Notes: generated from the sequence alone by a model not told the origin. A DNA stretch of 47,045 nt from Clostridium sp. Ade.TY (GCF_000498355.1 NZ_AVSV01000009.1:1-47045); one strand, 5' to 3'; positions 16,054 to 26,030 are shown, counted from the stretch's first letter. A program made the numbers and translations.

Positions 16054-16068
16054 ATGACTAATGGTCAT
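16054..16068 (+). promoter_or_regulatory. Candidate operator of the MMPL exporter operon
   Basis: ATGAC-TAATG-GTCAT is a 5-5-5 inverted repeat just after the predicted start site. Its size and place suit a TetR-type repressor, the usual regulator of such exporters; no tetR gene lies in the window. Confidence 0.5.
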
Positions 16069-16084
16069 ATAAGGGGGGAGAATA

Positions 16085-18145
16085 TTGAATAAGTTTGGTA
16101 AGTGGATTTCTAATCACACAAAAACAGTACTAATAATAACAGCAGTATTAATAATTCCAGCTATTTTTGGTTTTATAAATACAAAAATTAATTATGATAT
16201 TTTAAGTTACTTACCACAGAATCTAGATTCTACTAAAGGACAAAAAATACTTGATGATGTTTATTCAGATGCTGCAACTTCAATGCTTATAATTGATGGA
16301 ATGCCAGATAAAGATGTAGTAAGTCTAAAAGAAAAAATTAAAGATATTAAAGGTGTAGAAAATGCTATTTGGATAGACGATGCACTTGATATATCAGTGC
16401 CTAAGGATATGTTGCCAAATGGGGTTAAAAAACAATTGTTTAATGGTGATTCAACTATGGTCGTTATAAAATATAATAATTCAGTTGCATCAGAAAGTAC
16501 ATTAAATGCAATTGAAAAGATAAAATCAATTACTAATAAACAGTGTTTTTTAAGTGGAATGTCAGCAATTCTTAAAGATACAAAAGATTTAGCAGATAAA
16601 GAGACACCATTTTATGTAATTTTAGCTGTAATTATTTCTTTGGTAGTATTATTAATTTCTATGGAGTCTACATTTGTACCTATAATATTTTTAGTATCAA
16701 TAGGAATTGGAATATTATTTAATCTTGGTACAAATATAATATTTGGAGAAATTTCTTATATAACTAAAGCATTGGCTGCTGTACTTCAACTTGGAGTTAC
16801 TATGGATTACTCAATATTTTTAATGCATAGGTATGAAGAAGAACTTACAAAATTTGAAGATAGGAAGCAGGCAATGGCTGAAGCAATTCAAACAACTATG
16901 CTTTCAATATCAGGATCATCATTAACAACAATTGCAGGATTTTTGGCATTATGTGCAATGGATTTAACTCTTGGAAGAGATATAGGACTTGTTATGGCTA
17001 AAGGAGTTGTAATTGGGGTTATTTGTTCAGTAACAGTATTACCAGCATTAATCCTTACTTTTGATAAAATAATTCATAAATATAAACATAGAACTATAAT
17101 TCCTAATTTTGATAAGCTATCAAAAGTTGTTACAACTCATTATAAAGTCTTTATAGCAATATTTTTTGTATTATTAATTCCGGCTATATATGGTTCTGAT
17201 CATGCTAAAGTTTACTATAATTTAGATGAAACTTTACCAAAAGATATGCCGTCTATAGTAGCAACAAATAAATTAAAAGATAAATTTAATATGATGACAA
17301 CTCATTTTATTTTAATTAATGAAAACGTAAAACCTTATAAAGTAAAAGAAATAACACAGAAAATAGAAAATGTTAAAGGAATAACATCTGTAATATCTTA
17401 TGATAAATTAATAGGTCCAGCAGTACCAGATGATTTTATTCCAAAGAATATAAGAGAAATATTTAAAAAAGGGGGTTATAACCTTATACTTGCAAATTCT
17501 GAATATAAGGCAGCGAAAGATGAGGAAAATAAGCAAATTGATGAAATTATAGGAATAGTTAAAAGTTATGATAGTGGAGCTTTAGTTGCAGGAGAAGGAC
17601 CACTTACAAAAGATTTAATAACAACTTCTGATAGAGATTTTAAAATGGTATCTGTATATTCAATAATAGCCATATTTTTAATAATCTTAGTAGTATTTAA
17701 ATCAATATCAATACCAATACTTTTAGTTTCAACTATAGAATTTGCAATTTTTATAAATATGGGAATTCCTTATTATACAGGAAATGAAATTCCTTTTGTA
17801 GCAAGTATAGTAATAGGAACAATACAACTTGGAGCTACAGTGGATTATGCTATTTTAATGACATCTAGGTTTAGGGAAGAACTTCGAAAAGGATATGAAA
17901 AACATGAGGCTATACTTATAGCTGTAAAAGGTTCTGCAAAATCAATTGTTACATCTGGACTTACTTTCTTTGGGGCAACAGGAGCAGTGGCAATGGTTTC
18001 AGATATGTCATTAATTAGAAGTCTTTGTTTTTTAATTTCTAGAGGAGCTTTAATTAGTATGGCGGTAATTCTTTTAATATTACCTTCATTGTTATTAGTT
18101 TCAGAAGGAATAATAAATAAAACATCATTAAAATGGCGTGGTTAA
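16085..18145 (+). CDS. MMPL/RND-family exporter
   Basis: A 686-residue membrane protein of the MMPL branch of the RND superfamily, with two repeated halves of one plus five helices and two large external loops. The central helices carry GVTMDYSIFLMHRYEEEL (Asp241) and GATVDYAILMTSRFREEL (Asp587), the conserved D-Y pair thought to relay protons. Members export lipids, surface glycans or amphipathic drugs by proton antiport. The start is TTG 16085, five bases after GGGGGGAG. The next gene begins 27 bases later and encodes a large exported helical protein, so the two likely work as one envelope system. A repressor-type inverted repeat overlaps the start of transcription. Substrate unknown. Confidence 0.88.
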   Translation: MNKFGKWISNHTKTVLIITAVLIIPAIFGFINTKINYDILSYLPQNLDSTKGQKILDDVYSDAATSMLIIDGMPDKDVVSLKEKIKDIKGVENAIWIDDALDISVPKDMLPNGVKKQLFNGDSTMVVIKYNNSVASESTLNAIEKIKSITNKQCFLSGMSAILKDTKDLADKETPFYVILAVIISLVVLLISMESTFVPIIFLVSIGIGILFNLGTNIIFGEISYITKALAAVLQLGVTMDYSIFLMHRYEEELTKFEDRKQAMAEAIQTTMLSISGSSLTTIAGFLALCAMDLTLGRDIGLVMAKGVVIGVICSVTVLPALILTFDKIIHKYKHRTIIPNFDKLSKVVTTHYKVFIAIFFVLLIPAIYGSDHAKVYYNLDETLPKDMPSIVATNKLKDKFNMMTTHFILINENVKPYKVKEITQKIENVKGITSVISYDKLIGPAVPDDFIPKNIREIFKKGGYNLILANSEYKAAKDEENKQIDEIIGIVKSYDSGALVAGEGPLTKDLITTSDRDFKMVSVYSIIAIFLIILVVFKSISIPILLVSTIEFAIFINMGIPYYTGNEIPFVASIVIGTIQLGATVDYAILMTSRFREELRKGYEKHEAILIAVKGSAKSIVTSGLTFFGATGAVAMVSDMSLIRSLCFLISRGALISMAVILLILPSLLLVSEGIINKTSLKWRG

Positions 18146-18172
18146 AAATTTATAAGTTAGGGGGAGAGATTT

Positions 18173-20782
18173 ATGTATAAATCAATGTCTAAAAAGGTAA
18201 TAGCATTAGCAATAATAGGTTCTATGGCAACAAGTACAATTGCAGGAGCAAGTGAAATAAATAAAGATGAGAGTGTATATGTAAATTTAGGTGCTGATGG
18301 AAAGGTAGAGAAAACAACAGTAACTAATTGGATACACACTGATGAGGGGAATTTAGATATAGAAGATAAAACAGAACTTAATAATATAGAAAATATAAAA
18401 GGTGATGATAAACCAGTTAAAGATGGAAATAAACTTAAGTGGAAAGTAGACAGCAGTGATCTTTATTATAGTGGAAATACAAATAAAGAAATTCCTCTTG
18501 ATGTAAAAATAAATTATTTTATTAATGATGAAAAGGTTAAGGAAAGTGATATTGCAGGTAAATCAGGAAAAGTAAAGATAGAATTAGAACTTAAAAATAA
18601 ATTATCAAAGAATGTAAATATTAATGGGAAAAGTAGAAAGATATATACACCATTAACAACTGCAACAGTAATAAAATTACCTGTAGATAAATTTAAAGAT
18701 ATAAAAGTAAATTCAGGAACAATTATATCCGAAGGAAATAATAATATTGTAACTTTTGCAGCATTTCCAGGCTTAAAGGAGAGTTTAAATTCAGATAATA
18801 AAGATTTAAATTTGAATCTTGAAGATAAATTAGTAATAGAAGGATATGTAGAAAATTTTGAATTAGATCCTATAATGATAACAATGACAACAAAGTTACC
18901 AGATTTAAATGAATTAAAAGAAGCTGATTCATTAGATGAAATAAAAGATTCCTTAAATAAATTAAATGATGCCTCAGATGAATTACTTAAAGGAACTGGT
19001 GCACTAAGTGAAGGGTTATTAACAGCTAAAAGAGAACTTGATAAAGGAAAGGAGCAATTAAATAATAATAATTTAAAAGAAGCACTTGGAATAATAAATT
19101 CAGACAAGCAAGTTTCAAAAGCTAATAAGTTAATTGATGATGCATATTTTGCTAAAAATATAAATACAGGAAAAACAAAGGAAGTATTATCTTTGGTTAC
19201 AGATGAAAATGTAAATAAAATTAATACTTTAATTAAAGATGGACAAGGTGTGTTACAAAATCAAGAACTTTTAGAGTCTTCAATTAATACATTTAAAGGA
19301 CTTTCAAAAGATGATAATTTTAATAAGCTTTTAAAAGATGTTATAAAGTTAAAAGATGGGTATGGAAATATAAATCCAGAAACTTTAAAGAAATTAAACA
19401 ATATGACTAAACTTGTAAGTGGAGAAAATTTAAATAGAGGACAAAACTTAATAAATTCAGCAAGAAATGCTAAATCTTCAATTCAACCAATAGAAAAAGT
19501 AATTGATGGAGCAATAAATTCAACACCAGGAGCAAATTTAGATAAAAAGACAAATAATTTTCTAAGCTATATAAATTCAAAAATTAAAAACACTCAAAAA
19601 ATATTAAGTAATGAAAATATGAGTAATATGAATAAAATGGCAACTGATATGAAAGCTTATGGTTCTAGTTACTTAATAATGAAATCTATGATTATTGGAG
19701 AGATGAATCAAAATAAATTATCATTAGATGATGCAAAAGCGAAAGTAAATAAATATATTGATGGTGTTTATGGAAGTCAAGGCGCACAATTAAAAGACTT
19801 AATAAATAGTTTAACAGAAAATGATTTAAGTAAGAATCAAATACAAATAGATGCTCAAAAAATAAATGGATATGGCGAAAGTATGAAAGGAATTATGGGC
19901 AGTATAAAAGAGTTAAAGGAATTAGAGCCTATATTAAATTCAATTAGTAATGTTTTATCAAATGAAAATTCAAGAGCAAACATATCTAACCTTTATGTAA
20001 ATTATAAAGATAGTAATAATCAAAAAATAATAAAAGGAATTGGGGATAGTATTTTAAGTTTAAATTCAAATGATATAAAAGCTATAGAAGGATTAAAAAC
20101 AAACTTAAATGAATTATCAGAAGATATAAAATTAAATAAAAATAATATAGAATCAATAAATAAAATGATAAATGGTATAAAAGAAGATAAAAATTTAATG
20201 GGAAGTATAAATAAGTTTTATAGTGATTTAGAATCTTCACAAAAAACAATAGAAAATATTAATTCAGTATTAAGTAATGGAATTGGTAATTTAAATATTA
20301 AGGAAGTTAAATATCTAGGTGAACAATTACTTAATATGCAACAAGATTTAAAAGATAGTGAAGATATTCTTAGAATAACTAGAACAGCTTTAGAGAAAGA
20401 AAATATACAAAGGGCAAGAGAGTTAATTAAAACTTTACCAGAGCTAGAGGATGGAGTAAACAAACTTTCTGATGGAAGTCAAAAATTAAATGATGGTATG
20501 AAAGAATTTAATGAAAAAGGAATAAAAACTTTAAGCAATAAAGGAGAAGAAGTTACAGAAAAGGTTGATGAAGTAATTAATGTTAAAGATGAGCTTGTAA
20601 AATTATCTAATGAATCTGATACTTTTTCAGGAAAAAATAATGAAATGAGTGGTAGTGTTAAATTTATTATGAAAACAAATGAAATAAAGGTTCCTGAAAC
20701 AAAAGAAGTAAAAGAAGAGGTACAAGAAGAGGAAACAGGATTTATTGCTTGGATAAAGAAAATAATTAGAGATATTTTTTAG
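18173..20782 (+). CDS. Exported coiled-coil protein with LxxG heptad blocks, partner of the MMPL exporter
   Basis: An 869-residue secreted protein. Residues 1-27 form a signal peptide with likely cleavage after AGA. A beta-rich domain follows to about residue 245 (VYVNLGADGKVEKTTVTNWIH and a stretch resembling a cell-envelope adaptor). Residues 250-300 and 757-790 contain L-x-x-G heptads such as LSEGLL and LSDGSQKLNDG, the type seen in YhgE/Pip proteins. Between them lie some 450 mostly helical, Asn/Lys-rich residues with coiled-coil character. The C-terminus (ETGFIAWIKKIIRDIF) is amphipathic rather than a full membrane helix and there is no LPxTG. It may span the wall to extend the exporter or hold its substrate. 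Function is unknown. Confidence 0.8.
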   Translation: MYKSMSKKVIALAIIGSMATSTIAGASEINKDESVYVNLGADGKVEKTTVTNWIHTDEGNLDIEDKTELNNIENIKGDDKPVKDGNKLKWKVDSSDLYYSGNTNKEIPLDVKINYFINDEKVKESDIAGKSGKVKIELELKNKLSKNVNINGKSRKIYTPLTTATVIKLPVDKFKDIKVNSGTIISEGNNNIVTFAAFPGLKESLNSDNKDLNLNLEDKLVIEGYVENFELDPIMITMTTKLPDLNELKEADSLDEIKDSLNKLNDASDELLKGTGALSEGLLTAKRELDKGKEQLNNNNLKEALGIINSDKQVSKANKLIDDAYFAKNINTGKTKEVLSLVTDENVNKINTLIKDGQGVLQNQELLESSINTFKGLSKDDNFNKLLKDVIKLKDGYGNINPETLKKLNNMTKLVSGENLNRGQNLINSARNAKSSIQPIEKVIDGAINSTPGANLDKKTNNFLSYINSKIKNTQKILSNENMSNMNKMATDMKAYGSSYLIMKSMIIGEMNQNKLSLDDAKAKVNKYIDGVYGSQGAQLKDLINSLTENDLSKNQIQIDAQKINGYGESMKGIMGSIKELKELEPILNSISNVLSNENSRANISNLYVNYKDSNNQKIIKGIGDSILSLNSNDIKAIEGLKTNLNELSEDIKLNKNNIESINKMINGIKEDKNLMGSINKFYSDLESSQKTIENINSVLSNGIGNLNIKEVKYLGEQLLNMQQDLKDSEDILRITRTALEKENIQRARELIKTLPELEDGVNKLSDGSQKLNDGMKEFNEKGIKTLSNKGEEVTEKVDEVINVKDELVKLSNESDTFSGKNNEMSGSVKFIMKTNEIKVPETKEVKEEVQEEETGFIAWIKKIIRDIF

Positions 20783-20822
20783 ATACTGACATAATTAAAA
20801 GTAGATTTGTTAATAATAAAAA

Positions 20823-20846
20823 TAGCCTTCTAAATATTGAGGGTTA
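20823..20846 (+). other. Small hairpin in the 3' region of the exporter operon
   Basis: TAGCCTTC (20823-20830) pairs with GAGGGTTA (20839-20846), including two G-T pairs, around an 8-base loop. It precedes the palindrome GTTTAAAC and the terminator, so the 3' untranslated region is structured. Confidence 0.35.
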
Positions 20847-20861
20847 CGTAGGTTTAAACTT

Positions 20862-20888
20862 GCTGGTGATATCACCAGCTTTTTTTTA
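20862..20888 (+). terminator. Rho-independent terminator after MMPL operon
   Basis: GCTGGTG-ATAT-CACCAGC is an unusually GC-rich 7-bp stem for this DNA and is followed by T8. Confidence 0.9.
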
Positions 20889-20908
20889 TTTCAAATAAAA
20901 AATAATAA

Positions 20909-20966
20909 AAATACGAAATATATTCTTTATAAATAAAAATATTATTCGTTATATAATACGAATAAT
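20909..20966 (+). promoter_or_regulatory. Cluster of CGAA-core boxes, candidate PurR sites
   Basis: Three boxes with an ACGAA core occur in 58 bases: 20913-20917 on +, 20945-20949 on -, 20958-20962 on +. The last two lie in a perfect dyad, ATTATTCGT-N8-ACGAATAAT (20941-20966). Each matches the Bacillus PurR box (A-W-W-W-C-C-G-A-A-C-W-W-T) at about 10 or 11 of 13 positions, and they lie upstream of the purine operon promoter as expected for PurR. Confidence 0.5.
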
Positions 20967-20988
20967 AAAATAAAAAAATAGATTAATG

Positions 20989-21017
20989 TTGACTTTTTAA
21001 AAAGTCAGTGATATTCT
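20989..21017 (+). promoter_or_regulatory. Purine operon promoter with spacer palindrome
   Basis: TTGACT (20989-20994) and TATTCT (21012-21017) have a 17-base spacer. A perfect 18-bp palindrome, TGACTTTTTAAAAAGTCA (20990-21007), covers the -35 and most of the spacer, a place where a bound protein would block polymerase. Confidence 0.55.
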
Positions 21018-21077
21018 GAATTTACAAAAAGCGGTATTTTAAAAAGTAAATTAATAAAGTATGGTGGAGGGGAAAAA

Positions 21078-24000
21078 ATGGGTAATAATAAAATTATATT
21101 TGTTGAGAAAAAAGATGGATTTGATGTAGAGGCAAAGATACTTTTAAAAGATTTTAAAGAAAATTTAGGAATAGACAATTTAATTAAAGTAAGAGTGTTA
21201 AATAAATATGTAATAGGAAATTTAGAAGAAACTTATTATAATGAGGCACTAAATACTATCTTTAGAGAGCCACCGGTTGATAACTTGTATGAAGGTACTT
21301 TTGATTTAAGAGAAGATGAGATTGCATTTTGTGTAGAATATTTACCAGGGCAATATGACCAACGTGCAGACTCTGCAAAAGAATGTATAATGCTATTAAC
21401 AGCAAATAATAATTCAGAAGTAAAATCTTCAAAAGTTATTGTTTTAAAAGGAAATATTTTAAAAAATGAAATTGATAAAATAAAAAAATATTATATAAAC
21501 CCAGTAGATTCAAGAGAAGTTTCCATATATTCAAATGAATTGATAAATAAAGTAAACATACCTAATGATATTGAAATATTGAATAATTTTATAAATAAAG
21601 AAAATGATGAATTAAAAATCTTTCATAAAGATCAAGGACTTGCAATGAGCCTTGAAGATTTAATTATGATTAGAGATTATTTTAAGAAAGAAAATAGAAA
21701 TCCTAGTATTACTGAAATCAAAGTAATAGACACCTATTGGTCTGATCATTGCAGACATACTACCTTTGAGACATCTATCAAAAAAATCCAAATAGAAGAA
21801 AGTAAATATACAAATCCAATAAAAACATCATATGAAGATTACATAAAATCAAGAGAATTTGTGTATGGAAAAGATACAAATAGAAAAATAAGCCTTATGG
21901 ATATAGCAACATTATCAATGAAGGAACTTAAGCTTAAAGGATTACTTGATGATTTAGACTTATCAGATGAAATAAATGCTTGTTCAATAAAAGTAAATGT
22001 TGAAACAGATGAAGGAATAGAAGAGTATCTTTTAATGTTTAAAAATGAAACACATAATCATCCAACAGAAATAGAACCTTTTGGAGGAGCAGCTACTTGT
22101 CTTGGAGGAGCTATAAGAGATCCTCTTTCAGGAAGAACATATGTATATCAGGCAATGAGAGTTACAGGATCTGCAGATCCAACTGTAAGTATAGAAAAAA
22201 CTTTAAAGGGTAAACTTCCACAACGAACTATAACTATTGGAGCTGCAAGTGGATATAGTTCTTATGGAAATCAAATAGGACTTGCAACGGGACAAGTTGA
22301 TGAGGTATATCATCCAAATTATGTTGCAAAGAGAATGGAAATTGGAGCAGTAATTGCAGCAGCACCTAAAGAAAATGTTGTTAGAGAAGAACCAGGTATT
22401 GGTGATGTAATAATACTTCTTGGAGGAAAAACTGGAAGAGATGGAATAGGCGGAGCAACAGGATCATCAAAAGAGCATACTGAAAATTCAATAGAAAAAT
22501 CAGGTGCTGAAGTTCAAAAAGGAAATCCGGTAATAGAAAGAAAAATACAAAGATTATTTAGGCATAAAGAAGTTTCTAAAATAATTAAAAGATGTAATGA
22601 TTTTGGAGCTGGTGGAGTTTCAGTAGCAATTGGTGAACTTTGTAGAGGAATTAATATAGATTTAGATAAAATAACAAAAAAATATGAAGGATTAGATGGA
22701 ACTGAAATTGCTATATCGGAGTCACAAGAAAGAATGGCTGTTGTAGTAAAGAGAGAAAATGCTAAAAAGTTTATAGAACTTTCAGAAAAAGAAAATTTAG
22801 AAGCAAAGGTTGTTGCAGAAGTTACAGATGATGAAAGACTTAAAATGACTTGGAATGGAAAAGTAATAGTTGATATAAAAAGAAGTTTTTTAGATACAAA
22901 TGGTAAAACTCAAGAAGCTAATATAAAGATTAAAGAGATAAATGAATATCCATATTGTGTAGGTAATGTAGATGTAAAAGAAAAGTGGATTGAGGTATTA
23001 AAAAACTTAAATGTATGTAGTAAGAAGGGACTTATAGAAAGGTTTGATTCTACAATTGGGGGAAATACAGTACTTATGCCTCTTGGAGGTAAATATCAAA
23101 TTACTCCAGCAGAAGGAATGGTAGCGAAAATTCCTGTGTTAAATAGAGACAGTAAAGATGCATCAATCATGACTTATGGATTTAATCCTTATCTTGGAAT
23201 TTGGAGTCCATTTCATATGGCATATTATTCTGTAATAGAGTCAGTTACAAAAATTGCAGCAATAGGTGGAGATTACAAAAAGATAAGATTAACACTACAA
23301 GAGTATTTTGAAAAATTAGGAAGAGATGAAGAGCGATGGGGTAAGCCATTTAGTGCATTACTTGGAGCATTTAGAGTACAAAAGGATTTGGAAATTCCAG
23401 CAATAGGTGGAAAGGATTCTATGTCAGGAAGTTTTAATGAAATAGATGTTCCACCAAGTCTTGTTTCATTTGCAGTAACAGTTGAAAAAGCAGAAAATGT
23501 TATATCACCAGAATTTAAAGAGAAAAATTCAACAATTATATTGTTAAAATCTAAAAAGTTAGAAGATGGAACATTGAATATAAATATATTTAAAAATAAT
23601 TTAAATAAGTTACATGAGTTAATATGTGACAAAAAAGTAATTTCAGCATATTCACTTAAATTTGGTGGTATTGCTGAAGGAATTACAAAGATGGTTTTAG
23701 GAAATAGAATTGGAGCAGAGTTTAATAATATTTCCAAGGATGAATTATTTGGATTTAATTATGGAAGTTTAATTTTAGAAGTTAAAAAAGATGTAAATAT
23801 AGAAAAAGATTTTGAAGGAACAAATTACAAGGTAATAGGTAAAACATTAGATAGTAATTATGTTAGATGTAATGAGTATGACGTAGAGTTTAAATTAGAT
23901 TATTTAGAAGAAGTATATGAAGAAAAATTAGAAAATGTATTTAAATCAAAAATAGATAGTAAAAATATGAGTACAAAAATAGAAGAAAAGAATAATTTCA

Positions 24001-24827
24001 AACAAAAATCATCAAAATTTAAAGTGGAAAATCCTAAAGTTGTAATACCAGTGTTCCCAGGAACAAACTGTGAGTATGATTGTAGAAAAGCCTTCGAAAA
24101 GGAAGGAGCAATAGTTACTGAAGTACTTATAAGAAATTTAAATAGAGATACATTATTAGAATCTATTGATAAATTAAAAGAAGAAATTGATAAATCTCAA
24201 ATAATAATGATACCAGGGGGATTCTCTGCAGGAGATGAACCAGATGGTTCTGCTAAGTTTATAGCAACGATATTTAGAAATAAAAAAATAAAAGATAGTG
24301 TTATGAACTTTTTAAATAATAGAGATGGATTAATTCTAGGGATTTGTAATGGCTTCCAAGCACTTATAAAATTAGGATTACTTCCTTATGGAGAGATAAG
24401 AGATACAGATGAAGATTCAGCAACATTAACTTATAACGATATAAATAGACATATGTCAACTATGGTAAATACAAAAATAATTTCAAATAAATCACCTTGG
24501 CTTAGTGAAGTAGAAGTTTTAGATATTCATAAAATTCCAATATCACATGGTGAAGGAAAATTTGTAGCAAGTGAAAGTATTATAAAAGAACTTATAGAAA
24601 ATGGGCAAATTGCAACTCAATATGTTGATTTAAATGGAGAAGCTACAATGGACATGCCATATAATCCAAATGGGTCATCTTTTGCAATTGAAGGAATAAC
24701 AAGCAAAGATGGAAGAATATTTGGAAAGATGGGGCATTCAGAAAGAATTGGAGAAAATCTTTATAAAAATATATTAGGAAACTTTGATCAAAAAATATTT
24801 AAGGCAGGAGTAAATTATTTTAAATAA
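21078..24827 (+). CDS. purL: Phosphoribosylformylglycinamidine synthase, single-chain PurL
   Basis: A 1249-residue enzyme that converts FGAR, ATP and glutamine to FGAM, the fourth step of purine synthesis. It combines PurS-, PurL- and PurQ-like parts in one chain, unlike the three-subunit Bacillus enzyme. The synthetase motif SDHCRHTTF is at 222-230, and ATP-binding segments such as FGGAATCLGGAIRDPLSG and FGAGGVSVAIGELCRG follow. The glutaminase domain starts near residue 990 (PGTNCEYD), with its nucleophile Cys1090 in LGICNGFQAL. A charged linker of low complexity lies around 955-985. It opens the operon; GGTGGAGGGG precedes the ATG. Slightly shorter than the enterobacterial form, as usual in clostridia. 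Confidence 0.95.
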   Translation: MGNNKIIFVEKKDGFDVEAKILLKDFKENLGIDNLIKVRVLNKYVIGNLEETYYNEALNTIFREPPVDNLYEGTFDLREDEIAFCVEYLPGQYDQRADSAKECIMLLTANNNSEVKSSKVIVLKGNILKNEIDKIKKYYINPVDSREVSIYSNELINKVNIPNDIEILNNFINKENDELKIFHKDQGLAMSLEDLIMIRDYFKKENRNPSITEIKVIDTYWSDHCRHTTFETSIKKIQIEESKYTNPIKTSYEDYIKSREFVYGKDTNRKISLMDIATLSMKELKLKGLLDDLDLSDEINACSIKVNVETDEGIEEYLLMFKNETHNHPTEIEPFGGAATCLGGAIRDPLSGRTYVYQAMRVTGSADPTVSIEKTLKGKLPQRTITIGAASGYSSYGNQIGLATGQVDEVYHPNYVAKRMEIGAVIAAAPKENVVREEPGIGDVIILLGGKTGRDGIGGATGSSKEHTENSIEKSGAEVQKGNPVIERKIQRLFRHKEVSKIIKRCNDFGAGGVSVAIGELCRGINIDLDKITKKYEGLDGTEIAISESQERMAVVVKRENAKKFIELSEKENLEAKVVAEVTDDERLKMTWNGKVIVDIKRSFLDTNGKTQEANIKIKEINEYPYCVGNVDVKEKWIEVLKNLNVCSKKGLIERFDSTIGGNTVLMPLGGKYQITPAEGMVAKIPVLNRDSKDASIMTYGFNPYLGIWSPFHMAYYSVIESVTKIAAIGGDYKKIRLTLQEYFEKLGRDEERWGKPFSALLGAFRVQKDLEIPAIGGKDSMSGSFNEIDVPPSLVSFAVTVEKAENVISPEFKEKNSTIILLKSKKLEDGTLNINIFKNNLNKLHELICDKKVISAYSLKFGGIAEGITKMVLGNRIGAEFNNISKDELFGFNYGSLILEVKKDVNIEKDFEGTNYKVIGKTLDSNYVRCNEYDVEFKLDYLEEVYEEKLENVFKSKIDSKNMSTKIEEKNNFKQKSSKFKVENPKVVIPVFPGTNCEYDCRKAFEKEGAIVTEVLIRNLNRDTLLESIDKLKEEIDKSQIIMIPGGFSAGDEPDGSAKFIATIFRNKKIKDSVMNFLNNRDGLILGICNGFQALIKLGLLPYGEIRDTDEDSATLTYNDINRHMSTMVNTKIISNKSPWLSEVEVLDIHKIPISHGEGKFVASESIIKELIENGQIATQYVDLNGEATMDMPYNPNGSSFAIEGITSKDGRIFGKMGHSERIGENLYKNILGNFDQKIFKAGVNYFK

Positions 24828-24843
24828 AAGAGGTGTTTTGTAA

Positions 24844-25323
24844 ATGAAAGTAGCTATATTTTTTGGAAGTAAATCTGATACAGAGGTTATGAGAGGAGCA
24901 GCCAATGCTTTAAAAGAATTTAATGTTGAGTATGAAGCATTTATTTTATCAGCTCATAGAGTACCAGAAAAGTTAGTGGAAACATTAAAGGAGATAGAAG
25001 ATAAAGGATGCGAAATAATTATTGCAGGAGCAGGTCTTGCAGCTCACCTTCCAGGTGTTATTGCAAGCCATACAACAATTCCTGTAATAGGAGTTCCGGT
25101 TAAAGCAGCACTTGATGGAATGGATGCATTGCTATCAATAGTTCAAATGCCAAAAGGAATACCAGTTGCAACTGTTGGTATAAATAACAGTTATAATGCA
25201 GGGATGCTTGCAGTGCAAATGCTTTCACTTAAATATCCTAATATAAAAGAGGATTTAATTGATTTTAGAAAGAGAATGAAAAAAAGATTTATAGAAGAAA
25301 ATTCAAAGGGAGTGGATTTATAA
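24844..25323 (+). CDS. purE: N5-carboxyaminoimidazole ribonucleotide mutase
   Basis: A 159-residue class I PurE that moves the carboxyl group of N5-CAIR to give CAIR. Diagnostic segments are [10 protein letters not shown] (residues 6-15) for phosphate binding, SAHRVPEKL with the catalytic His, and [25 protein letters not shown]. The normal octamer-forming length is kept. No purK lies in the operon, so N5-CAIR must come from a PurK encoded elsewhere, or this enzyme may use CO2 directly as class II does; the sequence motifs favour class I. The start is 17 bases after purL. Its stop overlaps the purC start by one base (TAATG), indicating translational coupling. Confidence 0.94.
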   Translation: MKVAIFFGSKSDTEVMRGAANALKEFNVEYEAFILSAHRVPEKLVETLKEIEDKGCEIIIAGAGLAAHLPGVIASHTTIPVIGVPVKAALDGMDALLSIVQMPKGIPVATVGINNSYNAGMLAVQMLSLKYPNIKEDLIDFRKRMKKRFIEENSKGVDL

Positions 25324-26030
25324 TGAAAAAATTAGAAATGATGTACGAAGGAAAGGCAAAACAAATATTTAAAAGCAATAATGAAAATGAAGTTATAGTT
25401 CATTACAAAGATGATGCAACAGCTTTCAATGGAGAGAAAAAAGCTCAAATAGATAACAAGGGTATTTTAAATAATTCAATAACATCAACAATTTTTCAAA
25501 TGTTAAATGAAGCTGGAATAAAGACTCATTTTATAAAAAAGTTAAATGATAGAGATCAGCTTTGTAAAAAAGTTTCAATAGTTCCACTTGAAGTAATAGT
25601 TAGAAATGTAGCAGCTGGAAGTATGGCAAAGAGATTAGGATTAGAGGAAGGATTTAAGCTTAAAACTACAGTTTTTGAATTATCATATAAAGATGATTCA
25701 TTAGGAGATCCACTTATAAATGATTATCATGCTGTAGCAATTGGAGCAACAACTTTTGAAGAACTTAATAAAATCTATGATATGACAGATAAGATAAATA
25801 ATTTATTAAAAGAATTTTTTGAGAAACAAAATATAAATTTAATAGATTTTAAAATAGAATTTGGAAGAGATGAAAACGGAGAAATATTGCTTGCTGATGA
25901 GATTTCTCCAGATACATGTAGATTTTGGGATGCAACAACAGGAGAAAAATTAGATAAAGACAGATTTAGAAGAGATTTAGGCAATGTAGAGGAAGCTTAC
26001 AAAGAAATATTAAATAGAATTAAAGGGTAA
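25323..26030 (+). CDS. purC: SAICAR synthetase
   Basis: A 235-residue enzyme that joins CAIR and aspartate at the expense of ATP to form [15 protein letters not shown] at residues 8-16 is the nucleotide-binding opening typical of the family; [20 protein letters not shown] and the [11 protein letters not shown] block near residue 195 contain the substrate-binding residues. The length is that of the short bacterial form with no fused PurE domain. Start and stop fit tightly, overlapping purE by one base. The fumarate-releasing next step (PurB) is not encoded in this window. Confidence 0.95.
   Translation: MKKLEMMYEGKAKQIFKSNNENEVIVHYKDDATAFNGEKKAQIDNKGILNNSITSTIFQMLNEAGIKTHFIKKLNDRDQLCKKVSIVPLEVIVRNVAAGSMAKRLGLEEGFKLKTTVFELSYKDDSLGDPLINDYHAVAIGATTFEELNKIYDMTDKINNLLKEFFEKQNINLIDFKIEFGRDENGEILLADEISPDTCRFWDATTGEKLDKDRFRRDLGNVEEAYKEILNRIKG

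Larger units (their letters stand above)
15763..16084. other. Divergent intergenic region, DUF5685 / MMPL exporter
   Basis: A 322-base AT-rich spacer. The right end holds the promoter at 16016-16043 and an inverted repeat at 16054-16068 for the MMPL gene. The left part presumably holds the - strand promoter, but I cannot single out convincing hexamers. No ORF or structured RNA is seen. Confidence 0.55.

Noticed and set aside
18514..19107. Long - strand ORF of 197 codons opposite the coiled-coil gene
   Set aside because: It is Ser/Phe/Leu-rich as expected for a complement of AT-rich Lys/Glu/Asn codons and lacks a ribosome binding site or family match.
20889..21077. Guanine/adenine or other purine riboswitch before purL
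   Set aside because: None of the conserved purine-aptamer junction segments are present; the leader from about 21024 is too short, and the dyads are in the promoter DNA instead.
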